Below are positions 1-5,994 of a DNA stretch of 5,994 bases, one piece after another. A program made the position numbers and the translations under genes. The DNA is taken from NCBI GenBank assembly GCA_020438595.1, contig JAGQUI010000181.1:1-5994 (forward strand), in the 5' to 3' direction. The notes under the pieces are model-generated. The model ran no database searches. It saw only the letters and a list, made by a program, of their open reading frames with translations, and was not told the DNA's origin. Origin of the DNA: Propionibacteriaceae bacterium. Its GTDB lineage: Bacteria > Actinomycetota > Actinomycetes > Propionibacteriales > Propionibacteriaceae. Within the stretch, counting starts at the first letter, position 1. Each line of letters starts with the position of its first letter.

Positions 1-1
1 C

Positions 2-1201
2 GCGATTGTCGGCACGGGCATCGCCCTGGTGATCTACCAGAACACGATCGGGCTCGATCCGGGGCAGATCGGCTGGCTGTCCGGTGCCCTGACCTTCTTC
101 ATCGCGATCGGCGCGCTCGTCGGCGGCAAGCTCGGTGACAGCTTCGGGCGCCGCTCGGTGTTCGTCGTCACCATGGCCCTGATCGTCGTCGGCGGTGGCC
201 TGGCGACGTTCGCCACCACCTTCCCGCTGCTGCTCGCAGGCGTTGCCCTGATCGGGTTCGGCACCGGCGCGGACCTGCCTGTCTCGTTGGCGACGATCGC
301 CGAGTCCAGCACGGACGCCAACCGCGGCAAGATCATCGGGTTCTCCAACATGTTGTGGCTGGTCGGCATCATCTCCGCGGTCGGGATCGCCACCTTCTTC
401 GGCGGCCTGGGTCGCCTCGGCGGCCAGCTGCTGTTCGGCCAGGTCGCCGTGATCGCGCTGCTGGTCCTGCTCGCCCGCTTCACCATCCCCGAGACCCAGA
501 CCTGGCTCGACGCGAACCGGAACGGGGCCACCGCGTCGGCGCCGAAGGTGCGGGTGCGGGACATCCTCACCGGCCCCTACGCCCGTCTGTTCTGGGGACT
601 GCTCGGCTTCTACGCGCTGACCAACCTCGCCGCCAACACCATGGGCCAGTTCACCACCTACATCTGGGTGAACGTCGTGGGCGTCGACGTGCAGCTGGCC
701 TCCCTGATCGGCCTGGTGTCGCTTCCGGTGTTCCTGCTGTTCGGCCTGTGGTTCATGCGGATCGTCGACACCCAGTACCGGTTCGTCTACTTCACCGCCG
801 GCGCGATCGCCTACGCGGCGTCCTTCTTCATCCCGGCCCTGTTCGGGTTCTCCTTCGCCACGATGATGATCTATACGATCCTGAACGGCATCGGTGGAGC
901 GTTCGCCTTCGAGGGGATCATGAAGGTCTGGACGCAGGAGTCGTTCCCGACCATGGTCCGGGCCACCGCGCAGGGCACCATCCTGGCCGTCGCCCGCTTC
1001 TCCGCGGCGATCCTGGCGGTGTGGACCCCGCTGATGCTCAACAGCGGCCCGCAGTGGATGTTCGCCGGCCTCGGCCTGGTCGTCACCGTCGGTGTCACCA
1101 TCGCCTGGGTCGTGTTCCACAACGCCCCGCGCAACCAGTTCGACACCGAGTCCGAGACCCTCGTCGACAGCGTCGTGCCCGCCGCAGTCGTCGAGGCCTG
1201 A
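2..1201 (+). CDS. MFS transporter, sugar-porter type (5' partial)
   Basis: Integral inner-membrane secondary transporter of the major facilitator superfamily, likely importing a sugar or glycoside by proton symport. The frame is open from base 2, so the true start and most of TM1 lie upstream; 399 residues are visible. Residues 41-51 (GGKLGDSFGRR) are the classic MFS motif A in the loop between TM2 and TM3. An IPETQTW segment near residue 164 matches the PES/PET motif that closes TM6 in sugar porters, and KVWTQESFPTMVRA in the C-terminal half resembles their E-x-FPT-x-VR motif after TM10. Hydrophobic stretches account for about 11-12 TM helices, followed by a short polar cytoplasmic tail. The second-half copy of motif A is degenerate (MRIVDTQYRF). 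The rhamnosidase start follows 13 bp after the stop, which suggests that the cargo is a rhamnose-containing glycoside. The family is secure; the substrate is inferred from context only. Confidence 0.9.
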   Translation, partial: AIVGTGIALVIYQNTIGLDPGQIGWLSGALTFFIAIGALVGGKLGDSFGRRSVFVVTMALIVVGGGLATFATTFPLLLAGVALIGFGTGADLPVSLATIAESSTDANRGKIIGFSNMLWLVGIISAVGIATFFGGLGRLGGQLLFGQVAVIALLVLLARFTIPETQTWLDANRNGATASAPKVRVRDILTGPYARLFWGLLGFYALTNLAANTMGQFTTYIWVNVVGVDVQLASLIGLVSLPVFLLFGLWFMRIVDTQYRFVYFTAGAIAYAASFFIPALFGFSFATMMIYTILNGIGGAFAFEGIMKVWTQESFPTMVRATAQGTILAVARFSAAILAVWTPLMLNSGPQWMFAGLGLVVTVGVTIAWVVFHNAPRNQFDTESETLVDSVVPAAVVEA

Positions 1202-1205
1202 GGAG
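1200..1205 (+). promoter_or_regulatory. Ribosome binding site of the rhamnosidase gene
   Basis: GAGGAG overlaps the TGA stop of the transporter gene and sits 9 nt before the ATG at 1215. It decides that start over in-frame upstream codons from 1092, which lie inside the transporter gene and would add a low-complexity Ser/Pro/Arg stretch unlike any GH78 N-terminus. Overlap of the site with the upstream stop fits co-transcription and possible translational coupling. Confidence 0.75.
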
Positions 1206-1214
1206 CCGGTCCGC

Positions 1215-3476
1215 ATGAACAACACTGACCCGGTGGCCGCCCTGGCCACAGCCGAACCGATCGGGGCCACCCCCGACACCGGACCGGCCCCGATCCTGTC
1301 CACCCGATTCCGGCTGGACGAGGGCCACGGAATGCCGACGCGCGCCACCCTGCACGCGACCGCACACGGCATCTACGAGGCGAGCCTCAACGGCCACCGG
1401 GTCAGTCACGCCCTGTTCACACCGGGCTGGACCGCCTACGAGTGGCGCCTGCAGGTGCACAGCTTCGACGTCACCGGCCTCCTGGCCGATGACAACCGGC
1501 TGGAGTTCCTGCTCGGCAACGGCTGGTGGCGCGGCAACCTCGGCTTCGCCAGCGCGAACGCCAACTACGGCGACCGGCTCGCCCTGCTCGCCGGCTTGGA
1601 CGTCGAGTACGCCGACGGGCACGTCCAGCAGGTCACGACCGGCCCGGACTGGACCGGCGCGACGTCGCGGGTGCTGGCGAACAGCCTCTACAACGGTCAG
1701 ACCATCGACTTCGGCCACGCGACCGAGCCGCTGCCGGTCGAGGTGGTCGGCTTCGACCGCACCCCGCTCGTCCCGGCCGTCGGCCCGAGCGTCCAGCGGC
1801 AGGAGACGCTACGCCCGCAGCAGATCTGGACCGCACCCTCCGGTGCCACCCTGGTCGACTTCGGCCAGAACCTCGTCGGCTGGCTCCGCTTCACCGTCCA
1901 GGGGCCGCGCGACACCCGGATCCAGCTGCGCCACGCCGAAGTACTGATCGACGGCGAACTCGCCACCGAACCCCTCCGGGAAGCCGCCTGCACCGACGTC
2001 GCGATCCTGTCCGGCGCCCTCGACACCTTCGAACCCACGCTGACCTTCCACGGCTTCCGCTACGCCGAGGTCACCGGCTGGCCCGGCGAACTCACCGCCG
2101 ACGACATCGAAGCGGTCGTCGCCCACTCCCAGGTGCGCCGCACCGGCTGGTTCGACTGCTCCGACGCCCGCGTCAACCAGCTGGTCCACAACGCCATCTG
2201 GGGCCAGAAGGGCAACTTCCTCGAAGTCCCCACCGACTGCCCGCAACGCGACGAACGGCTCGGCTGGACCGGCGACATCGCCGCCTTCGCCCCCAGCGCC
2301 AGCTACGCCTTCGACGTCGCCGACTTCCTCCACAAGTGGCTCCTCGACCTCGCCGCCGAAACCCGCGCCGCCAAAGGCATCGTGCCCCTCGTCGTGCCAG
2401 ACGTGCTCAAGCACGGCCACCTGCCCGACGACCTCGAGGTCGACTTCACCGGGCCGTTCGCGATCTGGGGCGACGCCGCCGTCTGGGTGCCCCAGGCACT
2501 GTGGCAGGCCTACGGCGATCCCGACCGGCTCGCCGCCCACTACCCGGCAATGACCATGCACCTGGATGGGATCGAGGCCAAGCTCTCCCCCACCGGCCTG
2601 TGGGACACCGGCTCCCAACTCGGCGACTGGCTCGACCCCGACGCCCCGCCGGAGAACCCCGGCCAGGCCAAGGCCGACCCCGGCGTCATCGCCACGGCGT
2701 GCCTGTACCGCTCGGCGTCCTTCGTCGCCGAAGCCGCCCGCGCCCTCGACCGCACCGCCGACGCCGAGCGCTACCAGCGGCTGGCCGACCACACCCGCGC
2801 CGCGTTCAACGCCCACTACGTCGCCCCAGACGGAGTGATCACCTCAGACTGCGCCACCGTGTACGCGCTCGCGATCTGCTTCGGCCTGCTCGACCAGGAC
2901 ACCGAGACGGCCGCCGGCCAGCGGCTCGCGCAGGTGGTCACCGAGGCCGGCCACCGAATCTCCACCGGTTTCGCCGGCACCCCGTACGTGACCTGGGCGC
3001 TCAGCCGCACCGGCCACGTAGAGGACGCCTACCGGCTGCTGCTGCAGACCGAGTGCCCCTCCTGGCTGTACTCGGTGTCCATGGGCGCCACCACCGTGTG
3101 GGAACGCTGGGACTCCCTGCGCCCCGACGGCACCCTGAACACCGGCATGATGACCAGCTTCAACCACTACGCCCTGGGCGCGGTCGTCGACTGGCTCTAC
3201 CAGGTGGTTGCCGGCATCCAGCCCGCCGCACCGGGCTACGCCGCCGTCCGGTTGGCCCCCACCCCCGGGCCCGGCCTCACCCACGCCAGCGCCGCACTCG
3301 ACACCCCGCACGGCCGCGTCGCCTGCGGCTGGCTCCGGGTCGCGAACGTCGTCGAGGTCCGGGTCACCGTCCCCGACGGCGGCACCGCCACCCTTGTCCG
3401 GCCCGACGGCACCGAACAGGCCGTGCCCGCCGGCAGCCACACCTTCCGCTGGGAACCCACGCCCACCGCTCGATGA
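1215..3476 (+). CDS. Alpha-L-rhamnosidase, GH78 family, intracellular
   Basis: Inverting glycoside hydrolase that releases terminal alpha-L-rhamnose from glycosides. The protein has 753 residues. The domain order follows GH78: a jelly-roll N-domain (Bac_rhamnosid_N) at about 43-200 with GIYEASLNGHRV and NGWWRGNLG; a concanavalin-like domain at about 204-305 with VDFGQNLVGW and FHGFRYAEV; the (alpha/alpha)6 catalytic barrel at about 313-660; and a C-terminal beta domain at about 668-753. The barrel signature DCPQRDERLGWTGD begins at D341; by homology with characterised GH78 enzymes E347 is the general acid, and E630 in TTVWERWD is the general base. No signal peptide or lipobox is seen, so it should act in the cytoplasm on an imported substrate. 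At 753 residues it is shorter than the usual roughly 900 or more, because it starts almost directly at the N-domain and lacks the Ig-like module common upstream of it. The aglycone is not predictable from sequence; the neighbours suggest a phenylpropanoid. Confidence 0.95.
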   Translation: MNNTDPVAALATAEPIGATPDTGPAPILSTRFRLDEGHGMPTRATLHATAHGIYEASLNGHRVSHALFTPGWTAYEWRLQVHSFDVTGLLADDNRLEFLLGNGWWRGNLGFASANANYGDRLALLAGLDVEYADGHVQQVTTGPDWTGATSRVLANSLYNGQTIDFGHATEPLPVEVVGFDRTPLVPAVGPSVQRQETLRPQQIWTAPSGATLVDFGQNLVGWLRFTVQGPRDTRIQLRHAEVLIDGELATEPLREAACTDVAILSGALDTFEPTLTFHGFRYAEVTGWPGELTADDIEAVVAHSQVRRTGWFDCSDARVNQLVHNAIWGQKGNFLEVPTDCPQRDERLGWTGDIAAFAPSASYAFDVADFLHKWLLDLAAETRAAKGIVPLVVPDVLKHGHLPDDLEVDFTGPFAIWGDAAVWVPQALWQAYGDPDRLAAHYPAMTMHLDGIEAKLSPTGLWDTGSQLGDWLDPDAPPENPGQAKADPGVIATACLYRSASFVAEAARALDRTADAERYQRLADHTRAAFNAHYVAPDGVITSDCATVYALAICFGLLDQDTETAAGQRLAQVVTEAGHRISTGFAGTPYVTWALSRTGHVEDAYRLLLQTECPSWLYSVSMGATTVWERWDSLRPDGTLNTGMMTSFNHYALGAVVDWLYQVVAGIQPAAPGYAAVRLAPTPGPGLTHASAALDTPHGRVACGWLRVANVVEVRVTVPDGGTATLVRPDGTEQAVPAGSHTFRWEPTPTAR

Positions 3477-3481
3477 GAACC

Positions 3482-3487
3482 GAAGGA
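3482..3487 (+). promoter_or_regulatory. Putative ribosome binding site of the hydrolase gene, short spacer
   Basis: GAAGGA is the only purine-rich SD-like sequence near the hydrolase ATG, but it lies just 2 nt from it, closer than the usual 5-9 nt. No other in-frame start lies nearby downstream that would keep the conserved N-terminal region. Translation may be weak or may depend on ribosomes ending on the rhamnosidase 13 bp upstream. Confidence 0.4.
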
Positions 3488-3489
3488 CC

Positions 3490-4467
3490 ATGACCGACAC
3501 CGCCACGACCGGTTTCCACCCGCTCTACCAGGCCCGCCTGCACCTCCTCGACGGAGTCGCGCCTCCCGGCGTTGCCGACACCCCGGAGACCCTCGAACGA
3601 CGGCAGGCCTTCGACGCACCCTTCGCCGACCCCGGACTGCCCGAGGCGCGCACCGAGAACCCAGAGGTCCCCGGGCCGAACGGGCCGGTCCCCGTCCGGA
3701 TCTACCGGCCCCTGCACCAGTCGGACGAGCCGGCGCCCGGCCTGGTCTGGATGCACGGCGGCGCCTTCATGCTCAACGACCTCGACGTGCCCGAAGCCGA
3801 CCACTTCGCTCGCCAGATGGCGCACCGGACCGGCACGGTCGTGGTCTCGGTCGACTACCGGCTGTGCAACGAGACCGTCCACTTCCCCGTCCCCCACGAC
3901 GACTGCTACGCCGCCTACACCTGGGTACGCCAACACACCGAGGACCTCGGCCTCGATCCCGCACGGATCGCCGTCGGCGGTGGCAGCGCCGGAGCCAACC
4001 TGGCCGTCTCGGTCGCGCTCCACGCGTCCGAGACCGGCCAGGCACCGTGGCAGATGCTGCTCGCCTACCCGGTGATGCACGCCGTCCTCCCGCCGGCCAG
4101 CGACGAACTGCGAGCCGCGCTCGCGATCACCCCGGCCGCGATCCGCTATACCCAGGAGGTCGGCGGCGCCATCAACGAGTTCCTGATGGACCGCCCGCTC
4201 ACCGCCGCCACGCCCTACGACTTCCCCGCACTCGCCACCAACCCCGCGAAGTTCCCGCCTGCCTACATCGAGAACTCCGAGTTCGACGACCTGCGCGCTT
4301 CCGGCGAGGCCTTCGCCGACCAGCTCCGCACCGCCGGAGTGGACGTCGAACAGGTCACCGCCAAGGGAGTCCCCCACGGCCACCTCAACGCGGTCGGCTC
4401 CCCCATGCTCGAAGCCGCCTACACCCGCTTCGCCAGCCGACTCCAGAACGGACCCAGCCATGACTGA
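3490..4467 (+). CDS. Alpha/beta-hydrolase, HSL-type carboxylesterase
   Basis: Predicted cytoplasmic serine esterase of the hormone-sensitive-lipase branch (Abhydrolase_3 fold), 325 residues, the normal length for this family. The oxyanion-hole motif is HGGAF at 89-93. The nucleophile elbow is GGGSAGAN with S166 as the nucleophile; the family norm is GDSAGG, so the residue before Ser is Gly, not Asp. The acid is probably D266 in SEFDDLR, and the base H296 in VPHGHLN. A roughly 80-residue N-terminal cap segment precedes the fold, and no signal peptide is present. The gene starts 13 bp after the rhamnosidase and its stop overlaps the start of the phenolic acid decarboxylase gene by 8 bp. That placement, between a glycosidase and an enzyme acting on free hydroxycinnamic acids, suggests it splits a hydroxycinnamoyl ester (caffeoyl, feruloyl or coumaroyl). 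This substrate is inference; the fold and triad are well supported. An acetyl esterase trimming acylated sugars is the main alternative. Confidence 0.92.
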   Translation: MTDTATTGFHPLYQARLHLLDGVAPPGVADTPETLERRQAFDAPFADPGLPEARTENPEVPGPNGPVPVRIYRPLHQSDEPAPGLVWMHGGAFMLNDLDVPEADHFARQMAHRTGTVVVSVDYRLCNETVHFPVPHDDCYAAYTWVRQHTEDLGLDPARIAVGGGSAGANLAVSVALHASETGQAPWQMLLAYPVMHAVLPPASDELRAALAITPAAIRYTQEVGGAINEFLMDRPLTAATPYDFPALATNPAKFPPAYIENSEFDDLRASGEAFADQLRTAGVDVEQVTAKGVPHGHLNAVGSPMLEAAYTRFASRLQNGPSHD

Positions 4468-4978
4468 CCTCGACCAGATCACCCCGGCCCAGGACCTCAC
4501 CGGCATCGTCGGCTGGCGGTTCCTCTACACCTACGCCAACGGCTGGATCTACGAGCTCTACATCAAGAACGAGCACACCATCGACTACCGCATCCACACC
4601 GGCCACGTCGGCGGACGCTGGGTCCGCGACCAGGCCGTCGACCTCGTCCAGCTCTGCGAGGGCGTCTACAGGATCTCCTGGACCGAGCCCACCGGCACCA
4701 GCGTCGTCGTCAACGTCATGCCCGGCCTGCGGCGGCTCCACGGCACCATCTTCTTCCCGCAGTGGATCGCCCAGGACGGCAGCAAGACCGTCGTCTACCA
4801 GAACGACCACCTCGACGAGATGCGCGCCCACCGTGACGCCGGGCCGACCTACCCGATCAAGGTCGTCCCCGAGTTCGCCCAGATCCACCTGGCCGAGAAC
4901 ATGGGCACCGACAACGAGGACGTCATCGCCACCGGACCGGAGAACCTCCCCGCCGGCTACGTCTCCGGCGCAACTGAC
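4460..4978 (+). CDS. Phenolic acid decarboxylase (PAD); no in-frame stop
   Basis: Cofactor-free cytoplasmic enzyme converting p-coumaric, caffeic and ferulic acids to the matching 4-vinylphenols plus CO2. The translation aligns closely with Bacillus subtilis PadC as I recall it: [47 protein letters not shown] and VVPEFA appear in order. The four active-site residues known from PadC (Tyr11, Tyr13, Arg41, Glu64) correspond to Y23, Y25, R53 and E76. Homology ends near residue 173, the expected length (PADs are about 160-180). The ATG overlaps the hydrolase stop (ATGACTGA), implying translational coupling; upstream SD sequence is weak. The gene has no stop in frame: the frame continues through 44 atypical codons into the dehydrogenase. 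A TGA at 4975-4977, in the next frame, is the likely ancestral stop. The end given here is the end of recognisable PAD sequence. Function is secure; whether the product is free or fused is not. Confidence 0.9.
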
Positions 4979-5003
4979 AGCGTGGCCCGGGGGGTTCTGT
5001 CAG
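4974..5003. repeat. Inverted repeat (7-bp arms, 16-nt loop) at the end of PAD
   Basis: CTGACAG (4974-4980) and CTGTCAG (4997-5003) are perfect reverse complements. The left arm contains the out-of-frame TGA at 4975-4977. The loop is G-rich with a run of six G (4989-4994) and could close further through a short CCC/GGG pairing. No T-tract follows, so a classic rho-independent terminator is not supported. A stem-loop after a stop codon that protects or attenuates the message, or a palindromic regulator site, are both possible. Confidence 0.5.
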
Positions 5004-5110
5004 GGTCTCCCACAGCGGCGGTTCACCCGGTTGCATCACTACTGTCGCCGCTCGGGAAGTCCGCCAGCGGAAGACCGCACCACAACTCCCAGGAAGACAA
5101 GAGGAACACC
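4979..5110 (+). other. Linker or former intergenic spacer between PAD and dehydrogenase
   Basis: This 132-bp stretch is open in the PAD frame but does not look like its neighbours. Twelve of its 44 codons end in A or T, against 4 of the first 170 PAD codons, and codons rare in the rest of the window appear (CTA, AGA, TCA, GTT). Its conceptual peptide is low in structure, rich in Ser, Ala, Pro and His, with no domain I recognise. It holds most of an inverted repeat at its left end and a ribosome binding site at its right end. I see no convincing -10/-35 promoter. It is best explained as intergenic DNA that is now, or only appears to be, translated. Confidence 0.6.
5101..5105 (+). promoter_or_regulatory. 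Ribosome binding site of the dehydrogenase gene
   Basis: GAGGA, preceded by AA, lies 5 nt before the ATG at 5111. This is the best-placed SD sequence in the window. It shows that the dehydrogenase can be, or once was, started independently of the decarboxylase upstream. Confidence 0.75.
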
Positions 5111-5994
5111 ATGCGAGCAGTGCAGTTGTACGGTGCCCACGACGTACGGGTCGTCGACGTCCCGATGCCCGCGATCCGCGAGGACGGCGACGCGATCATC
5201 CAACTGGCCGCCGCCTGCGTGTGCGGCTCCGATCTGTGGGCCTACCGCGGGATCGACCCGATCAGCGACCCGATCACGGTCGGCCACGAGTACTGCGGCA
5301 CCGTGGTCGAGATCGGCCCTTCGGTGACCACGGTGAAGGTCGGCGACTTCGTGGTCGGTTCGTTCTTCGCCTCCTGCGGGGTGTGCGAGATCTGCCGGTC
5401 CGGCTACCCCAGCGGCTGCATCCACCGTGTGGGCATGGGTGGGGAGAACTGTCAGGCCGAGTACGTCCGCGTCCCGATGGCCGACGGCACCCTGGTCGCC
5501 ACCCCGGGCCAGCCTGAACCCGATCTGATCCCGCACCTGCTCGCCGCCTCCGACGTGCTCGGCACCGGCTGGTTCGCCGCCAAGGCCGCCGAGGTCGGAC
5601 CCGGCAAGACCGTCGCCGTGATCGGCGACGGCGCCGTCGGCCTCCTCGGTGTCCTCGCCGCGAAGGAACTCGGCGCGGAGCGAATCATCGCCATGAGCCG
5701 CCACACCGACCGGCAGAAGCTCGCCATCGAGTTCGGCGCCACCGACATCGTCACCGAACGCGGCGACGAAGGCGTGGCGAAGATCAAGCAGATGACCGAC
5801 GGGCTCGGCGTCCACAGCGCACTCGAGGCCGTCGGCACCCAGGAGTCGATGATGCAGGCCATCCGATCCACCCGCCGCGGCGGCCACGTCGGCTACGTCG
5901 GCGTCTCCCACGACGTCAACCTGCCCGGCCTCGAGCTGTTCTTCAGCCACGTCCACCTGCACGGCGGCCCCGCCCCCGTCCGCGCGTACCTGCC
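5111..5994 (+). CDS. Zinc-dependent medium-chain alcohol dehydrogenase (3' partial)
   Basis: NAD(P)-dependent oxidoreductase interconverting an alcohol and an aldehyde or ketone in the cytoplasm. The first 294 residues are visible of about 345 typical for the family. The catalytic-zinc ligands are C38 (CGSD) and H59-E60 (GHE). The structural-zinc lobe is intact, with C89, C92, C95 and C103 in C-x2-C-x2-C-x7-C spacing. The Rossmann motif GDGAVG is at 172-177. At the end of the second Rossmann strand the usual acidic residue is replaced by S196-R197-H198, which by family knowledge favours NADP(H) over NAD(H); this is inference. ATG 5111 is chosen for its RBS and because MRAVQLYG is a normal N-terminus for this family. 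The frame is also in phase with the upstream decarboxylase without an intervening stop. The natural substrate is unknown; an aromatic or phenylpropanoid alcohol or aldehyde would fit the neighbours. Confidence 0.92.
   Translation, partial: MRAVQLYGAHDVRVVDVPMPAIREDGDAIIQLAAACVCGSDLWAYRGIDPISDPITVGHEYCGTVVEIGPSVTTVKVGDFVVGSFFASCGVCEICRSGYPSGCIHRVGMGGENCQAEYVRVPMADGTLVATPGQPEPDLIPHLLAASDVLGTGWFAAKAAEVGPGKTVAVIGDGAVGLLGVLAAKELGAERIIAMSRHTDRQKLAIEFGATDIVTERGDEGVAKIKQMTDGLGVHSALEAVGTQESMMQAIRSTRRGGHVGYVGVSHDVNLPGLELFFSHVHLHGGPAPVRAYL

Larger units (their letters stand above)
4460..5994 (+). other. Continuous open frame joining PAD and the alcohol dehydrogenase
   Basis: Reading codon by codon from ATG 4460, no stop occurs to the window end: 511 codons covering PAD (residues 1-173), a linker (174-217) and the zinc dehydrogenase, whose own ATG at 5111 is residue 218 and in the same phase. 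Taken literally, this is a bifunctional decarboxylase-dehydrogenase of more than 511 residues. I know of no such established fusion. The linker's base composition and the dehydrogenase's own ribosome binding site argue that it arose from two separate genes, either by a real stop loss or by a sequence error. Confidence 0.55.

Noticed and set aside
1092..1214. In-frame upstream extension of the rhamnosidase (start near 1092)
   Set aside because: It lies within the transporter gene and encodes a Ser/Pro/Arg-rich stretch typical of an out-of-frame reading; ATG 1215 has a good ribosome binding site.
1809..2816. Long - strand open frame
   Set aside because: Gly/Val/Glu-rich antisense shadow of the rhamnosidase; no recognisable domain and no ribosome binding site expected for a separate gene.
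1526..3493. Long + strand open frame inside the rhamnosidase gene
   Set aside because: Its translation is almost entirely Arg, Pro, His and Gly, the usual shadow of a high-GC gene, while the overlapping frame encodes a full GH78 with its catalytic motifs.
3364..4506. Long - strand open frame opposite the esterase
   Set aside because: Antisense shadow of the esterase gene; low-complexity Gly/Val/Asp/Glu composition and no known motif.
4960..4980. Programmed frameshift ending PAD at the out-of-frame TGA
   Set aside because: No slippery heptamer or other known shift signal precedes the TGA; a simple indel explains the arrangement better.
4989..4994. Run of six G as the source of a frame error that hides the PAD stop
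   Set aside because: The run lies after the end of PAD homology and after the candidate TGA, so a length error there cannot restore that stop; the indel would have to be upstream of 4975.
4974..5010. Rho-independent terminator between PAD and the dehydrogenase
   Set aside because: The stem is only 7 bp with a 16-nt loop and is not followed by a run of T, so termination is not supported.
5031..5059. Promoter for the dehydrogenase (TTGCAT as -35)
   Set aside because: The position about 17 bp downstream reads GGGAAG, with no resemblance to a -10 box.

Overview
The window is high-GC, actinomycete-like DNA, with third codon positions almost always G or C. It carries one tightly packed set of genes, all on the + strand. 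No gene starts at the left edge: the first CDS enters from outside the window and the last runs off the right edge, so the promoter and the end of the transcription unit are not visible. The genus cannot be named from this sequence alone.

Layout: (1) bases 2-1201, the bulk of an MFS transporter of sugar-porter type, missing its N-terminus; (2) 1215-3476, a GH78 alpha-L-rhamnosidase without signal peptide and without the usual N-terminal Ig-like domain; (3) 3490-4467, an HSL-type alpha/beta-hydrolase (carboxylesterase); (4) from 4460, a phenolic acid decarboxylase (PAD) with all four known active-site residues; (5) from 5111, a zinc-dependent medium-chain alcohol dehydrogenase, cut by the window end. 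Gaps are 13 bp, 13 bp and an 8-bp overlap, then about 130 bp before the dehydrogenase, so this looks like one operon.

Read together (inference), the genes form a plausible route for plant rhamnosylated phenylpropanoid esters or glycosides. A glycoside would be imported intact by the MFS protein, de-rhamnosylated in the cytoplasm, and its hydroxycinnamoyl ester hydrolysed. The freed p-coumaric, caffeic or ferulic acid would be decarboxylated to a 4-vinylphenol. The dehydrogenase would handle an alcohol or aldehyde from the same molecule.

The most unusual point is that the PAD reading frame has no in-frame stop. It stays open across 4979-5110 and enters the dehydrogenase in phase, giving a continuous frame of at least 511 codons (4460-5994). 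The connecting 44 codons have a sharply different third-position composition (12 of 44 end in A/T, against 4 of the first 170 PAD codons). They also contain an inverted repeat whose left arm overlaps an out-of-frame TGA, and a good ribosome binding site for the dehydrogenase. I therefore see either a young read-through fusion (PAD-linker-ADH) or two normal genes joined by a small indel or sequence error just before the decarboxylase stop. The second is somewhat more likely.
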